Of a DNA stretch of 36,141 nt, positions 9,144-17,302 are shown one piece after another. Every line of letters starts with the position of its first letter. Within the stretch, counting starts at the first letter, position 1. The stretch is from the NCBI GenBank assembly GCA_021413805.1, contig JAIOPR010000187.1, positions 1 through 36,141 of the forward strand, in the 5' to 3' direction. Both the position numbers and the translations under genes were made by a program. Source of the stretch: Planctomycetota bacterium (GTDB taxonomy: Bacteria; Planctomycetota; MHYJ01; WSZJ01). Under the pieces are notes generated by a model. That model was not told where the DNA came from and made no database searches. It was given only the letters and a program-made list of their open reading frames with translations.

Positions 9144-9171
9144 TATATATCAGGTTTTTAGGACTTGGCAA
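9144..9171 (-). promoter_or_regulatory. Candidate promoter for the AAA ATPase, possibly leaderless
   Basis: On the minus strand TTGCCA (9171-9166) is followed after 16 nt by TATATA (9149-9144). Transcription would start near 9137, which is the start codon, so the mRNA may be leaderless. A small inverted repeat ACCT...AGGT (9141-9154) overlaps the -10 box. Confidence 0.4.
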
Positions 9172-9334
9172 GACCTGAATTCTGGGTGCCCGGACGGGAC
9201 GGAGCCCGTTTCGCGTTGGCAAATCGCACACAATTCCACGCGTCCTCGCCCGTTGACTCCTCGGCTGGCGGCGCCCGCACCGGGCCGCTGCGCCCGCTTC
9301 GTGCCCTGCTATACTTCCGCCACGAGGGAACGAG

Positions 9335-12300
9335 ATGCCCGAAAACAAGCCACAGGCCGGCCCGGCGACAGGCGAATGCGAAGGATGCGGCTCGCGATTC
9401 AATATCGAATCGTGGCAGCCGGATCGGCGGTACCGGTGTTCGAAATGCCAGGGCGAGTTGCGGCGGCTGTCGGCGGAAATCCCCGTGGGCGTCCCGGTGG
9501 GGCGGACGACGGCCGGCGGCGCGGGGCATTCCGGGCTCGCGGGGCTGGTCGCGGATTCGGCGAAGGGCGCGAGCGAGGTCCCGCACGTGAAGCCGGCGAA
9601 GCCCGCCGCAAAGGTCAACAAGCTCGGCAAGGTCACGCTTCTCAAGGAACTCGGGCGCGGCGGGATGGGGATCGTCTACCTCGGGCGCGAGGAGGAGTTA
9701 CGCCGCACGGTCGCGGTCAAGGTGCTGCTCGCCGGCGACGACGAGAAGCTGCGGCTGCGGTTTCTGCGGGAAGCGCGGCTCGTCTCCAAACTGCGCCACC
9801 CGAATATCGTCGCCGTCCACGAACTCGGCGAGCACGAGGGCAAGGCGTATTTCACGATGGATTTCATCGAGGGCGGGTCCCTCGACGCGCGCATCAAGGA
9901 CGCGGGACTCCAGCTCCGCGAACTCATGCAGGTCGTCGCCACGGTCGCGCGCGCGCTCGACTACGCGCACGCGCAAGGCCTCGTCCATCGCGACGTCAAG
10001 CCGCAGAACATCCTCGTGACGCCCGACAAGACTCCCTACCTCACCGATTTCGGCCTCGCCCGCGAAGTCGAGTCCAACACGCGCCTCACCATGAGCGGCG
10101 CCGTGATGGGCACGCCCAGCTACATGTCCCCTGAACAGGCGATGGGAAGCGCCGACATCGGGCCGCGCACCGACATCTACTCGCTCGGCGCCGTCCTCTA
10201 CGAAGGCCTCACCGGGCGTCCGCCCTTTGACGGCATGGATCTCCTCACCCTCCTCGCCGCGATCGTCAACACCGACCCTGTCCCCCCTTCCCAGCGCGTC
10301 CCGGGCATCCCCGCCGACGTGGACACCATCTGCTTCAAGGCCCTTCAGAAACAGCCCGATCGCCGCTACCAGACCGGCACTGAAATGGCCGAGGACATCG
10401 AGCGGTGGCTGCGCGGGGAGGCGATTTCCGCGAAGCGCAGCGGCGCGGTCGAGCGAGCAGCGACGTGGCTTCGCCGCCGCCCCGCGGTCGTTGCGGGCGC
10501 TTCGGCCGGCCTCGCGGCGCTGTTCATCATCGGCCTCGTCATGCGGAATTCCGCGGCCACGACGCGCCAGCTGCAGGAGGAGCGCGAAGAGGAGAGCCGG
10601 GTCGCGGCGAAGAAAGCGAAGGAGCGGGACGAAGCGGCGGAGCGCGAGCGGGCGGTGATGCAGGGAAAGCTGCGCGAGCTGGAGGAGCGGCTTGCCAAGG
10701 CGGCGACGCCCGAGGACGCGGACCGGATCCGGCGGGAGATGGCCGCGCTGAATGGGGCGGCGGGCGGGTCGGAGTGGGACCGCGTCGCGGAGCGGGCGGG
10801 ATCGCTGGCGGCGGCGCCGGCCTGGGATTTCGCAGGCGCGATCGCTGCGCTCGAGGGATTCACGGCGACGACGGCGGCCGACGGGGACCGGAAGACGGCG
10901 CGATTGAAGGAAATCCGCGAAGCGGCGGCGAAGCGATTCGACACGGTCAGCCGCGAGGCCGATGCCTACGAAAGCGCCGGGGAAATCAGGTCGGCCGCTG
11001 ACAAGTGGCGCGGCCTCGAGAAAATCGGGATCCCCGAACTGGCGAAGAAGGCGAAGGACTCACGAGCCCGTCTCGAGGCGCTCGGGGAAGCGCCCGCCAC
11101 GCCGGGGTTGCGGCCCGATGTCGCCTGGCTCCGCACCGCGGTGGCCGGGCGGCTCCGGGCGCGGGACTTTGAAGGCGCGCGCTCGCTGATTGACGGCGCG
11201 ACGGGCGTGCCGAAGGCCGAGTCGCAGGAACTGGACTGGGCCCGCGCCGGTTTGCAGCGCTTCCATGAGGCCGTGCGCGCCGCGCTGACGGACCCGGTCG
11301 GTGTGCAGCTCGTGACGTGGGGCTCGGAAACGCCGGTGAAAGTGACGGGGTGGTCGGAAAAAGGAATCCGGGTAACAAAGGAAAGCGGGGCGCTGGCGCT
11401 GGTGGACTACACGGACGTGCGCCCCGAGGAACTCGTCCGGATCGCCGCGGCGCCGGCGGAGCCCGTGGCGCTGTTCTGGGCGTTCTGGGATTCCCCGCGC
11501 CTGGGAAAGACGGCGGCCGAGCGCGACGATGCCCGTGCCCGGAACGAAAAGCTCGCGCGCGCCGTCCCGCGGGTCGCCGCGCTGCTCGACGCGCTCGCCG
11601 CGGCCGCGCCTGCGGGCCCGGTCGAGGATTTCTCGAGGCTCTTTACCGTCGAGCCGTCGGGAAGCGGCGCTTCGCAGAAATGGACGTACGACTTCAGCGC
11701 GCCGGAGCAGTTGCGGGACTGGATTGCGGCGCCGCAGAAGTTCGAGGAGATGCAGGTGGGGTGGGGGGCGCGCGTCGAAGCGGGGCGGCTGCGGGTAGTG
11801 AACGCGACGGTGGCGTTCGCGGTGCTGCTTGATTTCCCCGCGACGCTGACGGTGCAGTTCGCTTCGGCCCAGCCGGCGGACCGGACGATTGTCGTGTTGC
11901 TCGACGGGTACGCGTGCGAAGTCCGCGGCGGCGGCGAGGTCGTGCTGCGGGCGCCGGACGGGCGGGAGATGAAATCCGTGCGGACGTCGCCGATCCAGGC
12001 CGGGCAGCCGTTCACGGTCGAGTTGCGCCTGCTGGACCGGAATTTCGCGGCGAGCGTGGCGGGGCAGCAGGCGGTGACGGCGGACCGCGGGAACGAGCTC
12101 GCGGTTGGACCGACGGGCGTGGCCTCGACGCGCGACGCGGTCCTCGAGATCGAGCAGATCGAAATCTCGGGGCGCGCGGACCGGACCTCCGCCGAGATGG
12201 TCCAGGCGTACCGCTCCTACCTCGGAAACGTGGACGCGCGCCGCGGCACCCTGCCTCCCGTGGACGGGTCCGCTGAAGACCAGCTCGCGAAATGGCAACG

Positions 12301-13327
12301 CCCGGCCGACGGCGCGTGGCAGGCGATCCCCCATGGATTCCGCGGCACCGTGAAATCCCCGGGCGAAGCGCTCCTCGACGGCCCGCGAAACTTCCGGTTT
12401 CAGTTCGACTACTGCGTTCACTCCGGCAAGGCCGCGCGTTTCCGTGCGCGCGGCAACACCGGGCTCGAATGGCCTCTTCCCTCCGACCGCGCCGGCGAGT
12501 GGCGTTCGGCGGAAGCGATTGCGATCGAGGGATTCGTTTTCCTGCGCATCGACGGCGTCCTGGCGCTTCGCATGCCGGTCATTCCCCCCGCGGCGGGCGA
12601 AGGGCGCTTCGCACTCTCCATCGGCGACGGCGACGTCTCCTTCCGTAACTTCCGCATCCAGACGTTCGCGCCGGGCGCGGTCGGCGACGAACCGGCGATG
12701 CCCTGGATCGACGCGCGGCCGGGCGGCGCCGGGCCCGGACGCCCGCCGACTCCCGAGGGCTGGACCGAGCTTTTCGACGGCCGCACGCTCACGAACTTCA
12801 ACAAGAAGGAACACGTCTCGGTCTCGCTCGCCGAAGGCGCGATCCTGGTGGACTCGAGCGAACTCCTGACTTCGCGGGCGTGGAAGAGCGTCGAGGTGGA
12901 GATCGACTTCGTCCTCGACCAGGCCGGGCAGGTCTCCGGCGGCCTGCGCGGCTCGTGGTTCGGCAAGGACGAGGCCGGCCCGGGCCAGCACCGCCTCTGG
13001 ATGCGCAACACCGGCGACAAAATCGAGGCGAACATCGACGGGCGCCCGCTCGGCGGCCTTCCCTGGAGTCCTTCGGGGTCGGGGTGCATCAAGATCCGGA
13101 TCGAATCGACCCAGGCCCACATCTCGAGCGTCCGGTGGCGTCCGGTGACGGAGCCCGAAGCGATCCAGAAGCCGCCGGACAAACCAGGCCCCGACAAGCC
13201 GGGCCCCGACAAACCGCCACCGGACAGGCCGCCGCAGCCGGGGCCGGGGCCGAAGCCGCCGCCGCCCAAGGGACCAGGGCCCGGGCCGGGTCCCGGACCC
13301 GGGCCGGGACCGAAGCAGCCCAAGTAG
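9335..13327 (+). CDS. Giant membrane Ser/Thr protein kinase with zinc ribbon and lectin-like C-terminal modules
   Basis: A 1330-residue protein. Residues about 14-42 form a Cys4 zinc ribbon (CEGCGSRFN...CSKCQGEL). The kinase domain spans about 100-362: glycine loop GRGGMG, Lys129, catalytic VHRDVKPQN with Asp220, DFG with Asp238, GTPSYMSPEQ. One transmembrane helix lies at about 384-402, then a charged coiled coil to about 470. The rest is outside the membrane if the kinase is cytoplasmic. It has successive beta-rich modules, the last (from about 1142, EGWTELFDGRTLTNF) resembling DUF1080. It ends in a Pro/Gly/Lys tail with GPDKP repeats. The outer modules may sense a ligand (inference). GAGGGA precedes the ATG. 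Confidence 0.93.
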   Translation: MPENKPQAGPATGECEGCGSRFNIESWQPDRRYRCSKCQGELRRLSAEIPVGVPVGRTTAGGAGHSGLAGLVADSAKGASEVPHVKPAKPAAKVNKLGKVTLLKELGRGGMGIVYLGREEELRRTVAVKVLLAGDDEKLRLRFLREARLVSKLRHPNIVAVHELGEHEGKAYFTMDFIEGGSLDARIKDAGLQLRELMQVVATVARALDYAHAQGLVHRDVKPQNILVTPDKTPYLTDFGLAREVESNTRLTMSGAVMGTPSYMSPEQAMGSADIGPRTDIYSLGAVLYEGLTGRPPFDGMDLLTLLAAIVNTDPVPPSQRVPGIPADVDTICFKALQKQPDRRYQTGTEMAEDIERWLRGEAISAKRSGAVERAATWLRRRPAVVAGASAGLAALFIIGLVMRNSAATTRQLQEEREEESRVAAKKAKERDEAAERERAVMQGKLRELEERLAKAATPEDADRIRREMAALNGAAGGSEWDRVAERAGSLAAAPAWDFAGAIAALEGFTATTAADGDRKTARLKEIREAAAKRFDTVSREADAYESAGEIRSAADKWRGLEKIGIPELAKKAKDSRARLEALGEAPATPGLRPDVAWLRTAVAGRLRARDFEGARSLIDGATGVPKAESQELDWARAGLQRFHEAVRAALTDPVGVQLVTWGSETPVKVTGWSEKGIRVTKESGALALVDYTDVRPEELVRIAAAPAEPVALFWAFWDSPRLGKTAAERDDARARNEKLARAVPRVAALLDALAAAAPAGPVEDFSRLFTVEPSGSGASQKWTYDFSAPEQLRDWIAAPQKFEEMQVGWGARVEAGRLRVVNATVAFAVLLDFPATLTVQFASAQPADRTIVVLLDGYACEVRGGGEVVLRAPDGREMKSVRTSPIQAGQPFTVELRLLDRNFAASVAGQQAVTADRGNELAVGPTGVASTRDAVLEIEQIEISGRADRTSAEMVQAYRSYLGNVDARRGTLPPVDGSAEDQLAKWQRPADGAWQAIPHGFRGTVKSPGEALLDGPRNFRFQFDYCVHSGKAARFRARGNTGLEWPLPSDRAGEWRSAEAIAIEGFVFLRIDGVLALRMPVIPPAAGEGRFALSIGDGDVSFRNFRIQTFAPGAVGDEPAMPWIDARPGGAGPGRPPTPEGWTELFDGRTLTNFNKKEHVSVSLAEGAILVDSSELLTSRAWKSVEVEIDFVLDQAGQVSGGLRGSWFGKDEAGPGQHRLWMRNTGDKIEANIDGRPLGGLPWSPSGSGCIKIRIESTQAHISSVRWRPVTEPEAIQKPPDKPGPDKPGPDKPPPDRPPQPGPGPKPPPPKGPGPGPGPGPGPGPKQPK

Positions 13328-13352
13328 CGGCCGCCGCGGGGCAGGAACGAAA

Positions 13353-13375
13353 CCGCCCCGCGCGAGGCGGGGCGG
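13353..13375. terminator. Bidirectional terminator between convergent genes
   Basis: CCGCCCCGC and GCGGGGCGG form a perfect 9-bp stem with a GCGAG loop. It lies between the kinase stop (13327) and the DUF1326 gene stop (13398), so it can serve both strands. Confidence 0.6.
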
Positions 13376-13397
13376 CGTCGATCGTTTCACCTCGGGC

Positions 13398-14207
13398 CTA
13401 CTTGTGGTCGCCCAGCTGCTCTTCGTACGGCGCCTTGTCCCCGTACGTCGAATGCGCCGTCCAGCATCCCCAGCCGCCCCCGGCCGCCTGCTTCTCGGGC
13501 GTCATGTGGAACATCGCAAAGTTCGCCTGGCGCCCGGACAGGTCCCACGAATACCCGCTGACCTTGTCGCTCAGCGTGTGCGTCAGCGCTTCGCAGTGCG
13601 TAAACGAATCTCCCCACGCGTCCATGATTCCCGTGCTCCGGACCGGCTCGGTCCGCCCCGGGTTCACGATCGCCTTCGTCTTGAGCGTCAGGATCCCCGG
13701 GATCTCGCAGCCGTACGTCAGGCCGTCCGCGCCGAGCGTCGTCTTCATCGGCACTTTCCGCATCCCGACGAACTTCCCGGCCAGGTGCGCCGCCTTGTCC
13801 CCCCAGCTCTTCACGTCGCCGTTCAGCATGTCCCCGAGCGTCTTGAACTGCGCTTCCGTCGCCGTGTCCGATACGTAGACGTACACCCAGTTCGCGGCCG
13901 TGTCCTCACCGAACCCGCGGCCCGTGATCACCCAGCTCATCCCCGACATGTCCACGTCCCCCGCGTACCCCTTGTCGATGTGCACCACGTCCGTGTGGTC
14001 GCACCCGTGACAGCTGTACGGCTTCTTGTTGATGCGGCACGGGCACGGAGACCCGCAACAGCAGCCGATCAGCCGCCACCCTTCCAGGTCAAATGCCGCC
14101 TTCGCGACCGGTTTACCGGAAGATTTCTCCGGGGCGGTTTCGCTCGAAGAGCACCCGCAAGCCACCAGCGCCATTCCGGCAAGGACGACCGCGACGGACA
14201 TTTTCAT
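13398..14207 (-). CDS. DUF1326-domain lipoprotein
   Basis: A 269-residue protein. The N-terminus is a lipoprotein signal (MKMSVAVVLAGMALVACGCS) with lipobox LVAC. The mature part starts with the Cys-rich DUF1326 signature: WRLIGCCCGSPCPC, then CHGCDHTDVVHI. The family's function is unknown; the clustered cysteines suggest metal binding or redox activity (inference). ATG 14207 is chosen over an upstream start because GGGAGGGG precedes it and the signal begins there. A palindrome identical in layout to the one before the neighbouring TetR gene lies 13 nt upstream, so control by that regulator is likely. Confidence 0.85.
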   Translation of the reverse strand: MKMSVAVVLAGMALVACGCSSSETAPEKSSGKPVAKAAFDLEGWRLIGCCCGSPCPCRINKKPYSCHGCDHTDVVHIDKGYAGDVDMSGMSWVITGRGFGEDTAANWVYVYVSDTATEAQFKTLGDMLNGDVKSWGDKAAHLAGKFVGMRKVPMKTTLGADGLTYGCEIPGILTLKTKAIVNPGRTEPVRSTGIMDAWGDSFTHCEALTHTLSDKVSGYSWDLSGRQANFAMFHMTPEKQAAGGGWGCWTAHSTYGDKAPYEEQLGDHK

Positions 14208-14220
14208 GGCCCCTCCCTTT

Positions 14221-14238
14221 CTACCTATGAGTAGGTTG
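14221..14238. promoter_or_regulatory. Operator-like palindrome before the DUF1326 gene
   Basis: CTACCTA-N4-TAGGTTG. The arms ACCTA/TAGGT are a perfect 5-bp inverted repeat with a 4-nt spacer. The same 14 fixed bases recur at 14851-14868 before the TetR gene. It abuts the Shine-Dalgarno of the DUF1326 gene. Confidence 0.7.
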
Positions 14239-14267
14239 ACAGCACCCAAGGCAAAAAAACACGTCCT

Positions 14268-14840
14268 TCAACGCGTCACCGCCTCCACCAGCCACTTCCC
14301 CGCCGACTCCAGCCGCCCCTCGTCCCCGAATGCCCTCGCGGACATCATGGCCCCTTCGAGTGAAGCGAACAGCACGCGGGCGGCCGCATCGGGCGTTCCT
14401 TCGAATTTCAGCGTCCGCGCACGTTTCCCCTCGTCCAGCACCCGCGCCAGCCACTTCTCGCTCAGGACGAAGAACGCCTTGACCTCATCCTGCACCGCGG
14501 CGGGAAGCGTGGAATACTCGACGGCGAGCATCCCGCAGAGGCACATGCGATCGCCAGCGCGGAGGGTGGAGCGGAAGAGATCGACGAAGGCCTGGAGGCG
14601 CCGGCGGGCATCCGTGGTGCGTTCGGAGATGGCGTCGAGGATGCCGGTGAAGCTCTCCCGGTAGCGCACCATGAGTTCGCGGCCGAGATCGCCCTTGGTG
14701 GGAAACCAGTAGTGGATGCTCGCGGTCTTGACGCCCACGCGATCGGCGAGGTCGCGGAAACTGAAGGCGTTATACCCGCGCGTCTGGGCGAACTCCTGGG
14801 CGACGTCAAGCAGGGCGGTGCGGGTATCGGCGTCGGGCAT
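14268..14840 (-). CDS. TetR/AcrR-family transcriptional regulator
   Basis: A 190-residue protein, typical for TetR. The N-terminal helix-turn-helix is at residues about 5-52 (LLDVAQEFAQTRGYNAFSFR, then DLADRVGVKTASIHYWFPTK). The C-terminal helical domain binds an unknown ligand and contains LRAGDRMCLCGMLAVE, with two close cysteines. It lies upstream of the DUF1326 lipoprotein gene on the same strand, and both genes carry the same palindrome at their 5' ends. This indicates autoregulation and control of the lipoprotein (inference). The frame is open further upstream, but similarity and the operator position support ATG 14840. Confidence 0.92.
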   Translation of the reverse strand: MPDADTRTALLDVAQEFAQTRGYNAFSFRDLADRVGVKTASIHYWFPTKGDLGRELMVRYRESFTGILDAISERTTDARRRLQAFVDLFRSTLRAGDRMCLCGMLAVEYSTLPAAVQDEVKAFFVLSEKWLARVLDEGKRARTLKFEGTPDAAARVLFASLEGAMMSARAFGDEGRLESAGKWLVEAVTR

Positions 14841-14847
14841 GGGTGGC

Positions 14848-14875
14848 AATCTACCTAGTGATAGGTTGGCGTCAA
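14848..14875 (-). promoter_or_regulatory. TetR promoter with operator in the spacer
   Basis: On the minus strand TTGACG (14875-14870) and TAGATT (14853-14848) are 16 nt apart. The palindrome CTACCTA-N4-TAGGTTG (14851-14868) fills that spacer and overlaps the -10 box. Bound repressor would block RNA polymerase. The predicted start site is nearly at the ATG (14840). Confidence 0.6.
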
Positions 14876-14887
14876 GGAAACAGCCGG

Positions 14888-16306
14888 TCACGGCACCGAG
14901 ATATCCGGCCGCACGCGGCTGATCACGACCATTTTGTCCCCGCGCTGCATGATGAAGTGCCCGGTAGGGTTCAGCGTGATTTCCCGGTGCTTCCCCGGCC
15001 CCGGCCGCTCCACCGCGATCAGGATCGATTCCTTCTTCGTCAGCGTCCCCACCGCTTCGCCGAAAGACTTGCCTTCGAGCCACGGCGGGCAGTCGAGCTT
15101 GAAGAACTCGTTCCCGTACTGCACGGAGAGCAGCTCGGCGATGATGGTGCTGATCCCGCTGTGGATCGCCATCGAGCTCATCAGGGTGGCGCCGTACTCG
15201 GAAGCGCAGACGACGTCCTCGACGCCGGCCATGCGGAGATGGGCTTCGTGTTCGCGGTTGAGGAGCTCGGCGCAGGTGTAGATGTTGCGGTTGAGTTTCT
15301 CGATCGTGAGGGCGGCGAGGATGGTGCGCGCGTCGCGGTCCTGGTCGCTCCGGTTGCCGGCCTTCTCGCTCATGATGATGGCCTTCGCGGCTCGGCGGAT
15401 CCCGGCTTTCTCGAGGATCTCGGCCTTCGTGAAGTCGCCCGTCAGCAGATACACCTTCTCGCGGTCCACGATCTTCCAGTTGAGCGGCGGGAGTTCCTCC
15501 AGTTCAGCGATCACGACGATGGCGCGGTGGCGTTCGTCCGCCGAGTGCTGAAGTTCCTCCAGCACGAGCGGCGCGCGACGGTCCCAGCCGCAGATGATGA
15601 TGTGGTCTTCGACTTCTTCCAGGTCCATCGAGTGATCCTCCAGTCGGCGGAGTCGTTGTGACATCACCGCCGCCGCGGTGCCGGTGACGATGGCGAAAAG
15701 GCAGAGGCCGGTCATGACGACGATCACCGAAACGATTCGCCCGGCAAACGTTGCGGGCACATGGTCGGCCGGCTGGTTGGACACCATGGAAAGTATCGAC
15801 CACCAGAACGCCTGATCGAAATTCGGAGCAAGACCCGTCGCCTTCTCGAATTCAGCCATGACTGACGCCGCAACCAGGACAACGACGCCCGCGATGGCAA
15901 AGATCACCACGAACTCGCCGCCGGAACCGGCGAGGTAGCGCCTCCGGACCTGGGTTCCAACCCGGAGCAGGCGTAGCAGCCTGGCCAGTCGCAGGAGGCG
16001 GAGGGGGGACGGAACCGGAAGAGGCACGGAGGCGATGATGTCCAGCCAGTACCGCGCGAAGAACCGGGAGCGGTTTCGGTAGGTCCAGCAACGCAGGCCA
16101 AGCTCGCCGAGAAACAACCCTGAGAACACTCCATCCACGAGCTGAAAGAACCGCTGCTGTCCGTCTGTGGGATTGACAATGTTCACCTGCCTGATGACCA
16201 CCACGCACGAAACCAGGATCAGCACCAGAAGCGCGAGCTCAAACCACGGCTGGTGCATGAAACGCCTCACCCAGGCGCGCCTCGGCTCGCCCGGTCGATG
16301 AGGCAT
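14888..16306 (-). CDS. Voltage-gated-type ion channel with RCK/TrkA domains and an atypical selectivity filter
   Basis: A 472-residue membrane protein. The S1-S6-like hydrophobic segments lie in residues 20-215. An S4-like arginine ladder spans about 101-116 (PLRLLRLARLLRLLRV), and the pore region follows at about 163-210. A Rossmann-type RCK/TrkA-N domain starts near 234 (DHIIICGWDRR), and a TrkA-C-like part lies near 400-470. In potassium channels the pore motif is TVGYGD; here the aligned stretch (residues 173-184) reads SMVSNQPADHVP, so the K+ filter is missing. Ion specificity is therefore unknown. The gene follows a Ser/Thr kinase gene by 23 nt, suggesting the kinase may regulate the channel. 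ATG 16306 has no clear Shine-Dalgarno; Met17 is an alternative. Confidence 0.85.
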   Translation of the reverse strand: MPHRPGEPRRAWVRRFMHQPWFELALLVLILVSCVVVIRQVNIVNPTDGQQRFFQLVDGVFSGLFLGELGLRCWTYRNRSRFFARYWLDIIASVPLPVPSPLRLLRLARLLRLLRVGTQVRRRYLAGSGGEFVVIFAIAGVVVLVAASVMAEFEKATGLAPNFDQAFWWSILSMVSNQPADHVPATFAGRIVSVIVVMTGLCLFAIVTGTAAAVMSQRLRRLEDHSMDLEEVEDHIIICGWDRRAPLVLEELQHSADERHRAIVVIAELEELPPLNWKIVDREKVYLLTGDFTKAEILEKAGIRRAAKAIIMSEKAGNRSDQDRDARTILAALTIEKLNRNIYTCAELLNREHEAHLRMAGVEDVVCASEYGATLMSSMAIHSGISTIIAELLSVQYGNEFFKLDCPPWLEGKSFGEAVGTLTKKESILIAVERPGPGKHREITLNPTGHFIMQRGDKMVVISRVRPDISVP

Positions 16307-16329
16307 GACGTAGGTGTCGCTTCTCACAG

Positions 16330-17148
16330 CTAAGGCGCGTTCTCCAGTTCCCACAGCAACTCGGCGGGAGTGCGGAAACGGCGTTCGCGGTCCTTCGCGA
16401 GCATCCGCGGCAGGGTCGCCTTCACCCACGGCGGGATGTGGAACGTCACGTCGTCGATGAACGGCTGCTCCTTCACCTGCGCGATCAGCACGTCTTCGCG
16501 CTTCCCCGTGAACGGCAGCCGGCCGAAGATCATCTGGTAGAGGATGATGCCCATGGAGTAGACGTCGGCGCGGAAGTCGAGGTCGAGGCGGCCGAGGGCC
16601 TGCTCGGGAGACATGAATTCCGGCGTGCCGGCGGTGGTGTCGCTCATGCCGGGCGACAGGTTGCCGATCGGTTCCGCGAGCCCGAGGTCGCACAGCTTGA
16701 CCTGGTCGTGCCCCGTCACGAGCAGGTTGTCCGGCTTCAGGTCGCAGTGGACGAAACCCTTCTCGACCAGCACCGAAAGCGCCTTCGCCGTGTCGAGCAT
16801 CACGCGCCGCGCGATCGGCCCGATGAGCGTGCCGTTGCGCTGGATCAGGTGCGAGAGCGGGATGCACGGCACGTATTCCATCACGAGGTACGGCAGCCCG
16901 TGGACGTTCCCGCGCTTGAGGCCTTTCACGATCCACGGCGAGTTCAGGCTGAGGAGGAGCTGCGATTCGGTGGTGAAGCGATGCAGGTAGGCGGGGTTCT
17001 TCGCCTTTTCGGGGTAGAGCATCTTGATCGCGACGACCTGGAAGGTCGTCATGTCCACCGCCTTGAAGATCGCGGCGAAGCCACCGGTCGCGACCTTGCC
17101 CTGGACCTGGTAGCCCGGGATTGTCTGCGTGTCGGCGGGGGGTTCCAT
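16330..17148 (-). CDS. Small cytoplasmic Ser/Thr protein kinase
   Basis: A 272-residue protein that is essentially only a kinase domain. The glycine loop is at residues 18-27 (KVATGGFAAI), the ATP-binding lysine is Lys42 (VVAIKML), the catalytic loop is HCDLKPDN with Asp136, and the metal loop is DLG with Asp154. Then come AGTPEFMSPEQ and RADVYSMGIILYQM. Two departures from consensus are HRD changed to HCD and DFG to DLG. HCD indicates a kinase not needing activation-loop phosphorylation (non-RD). The catalytic residues are kept, so activity is likely. No transmembrane helix is visible. It is upstream of and close to the channel gene. Confidence 0.92.
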   Translation of the reverse strand: MEPPADTQTIPGYQVQGKVATGGFAAIFKAVDMTTFQVVAIKMLYPEKAKNPAYLHRFTTESQLLLSLNSPWIVKGLKRGNVHGLPYLVMEYVPCIPLSHLIQRNGTLIGPIARRVMLDTAKALSVLVEKGFVHCDLKPDNLLVTGHDQVKLCDLGLAEPIGNLSPGMSDTTAGTPEFMSPEQALGRLDLDFRADVYSMGIILYQMIFGRLPFTGKREDVLIAQVKEQPFIDDVTFHIPPWVKATLPRMLAKDRERRFRTPAELLWELENAP

Positions 17149-17171
17149 CAAGGACAGGTTATCACGACGGT

Positions 17172-17293
17172 TGTATCAGCGGCCCTTTCCGCGTGATCCG
17201 TCTTCATCTGCGTCCGTCGTTCTTCGCCGTTTCTTTCAGAAAAAAGACGGACGCAGATAACGGCTGGATCGCGCTGAAACGGCCGCAGATACA
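17172..17293. repeat. Long intergenic palindrome, family A copy 1
   Basis: Left arm 17172-17220 is complementary at roughly 80% to right arm 17245-17293, with a 24-nt loop. Recognisable words on each arm are TGTATC, GCGGCC, GATCC and ATCTGCGTCCGTC. The same arm sequence recurs at 27743-27871. It occupies most of the gap between the kinase start and the HIT gene end. Confidence 0.85.
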
Positions 17294-17302
17294 GCTCACT
17301 CC

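Noticed and set aside
8289-9161. Plus-strand 290-codon frame opposite the AAA ATPase
   Set aside because: No domain, and it lies fully within a gene with clear Walker motifs on the other strand.
11060-13390. A 776-codon minus-strand frame opposite the giant kinase
   Set aside because: Arg/Pro-rich with no motif; the plus-strand kinase is certain.
14888-16936. Single long minus-strand protein covering channel and part of the kinase region
   Set aside because: The part upstream of 16306 is an out-of-frame shadow of the kinase gene 16330-17148, which has all its motifs in its own frame.
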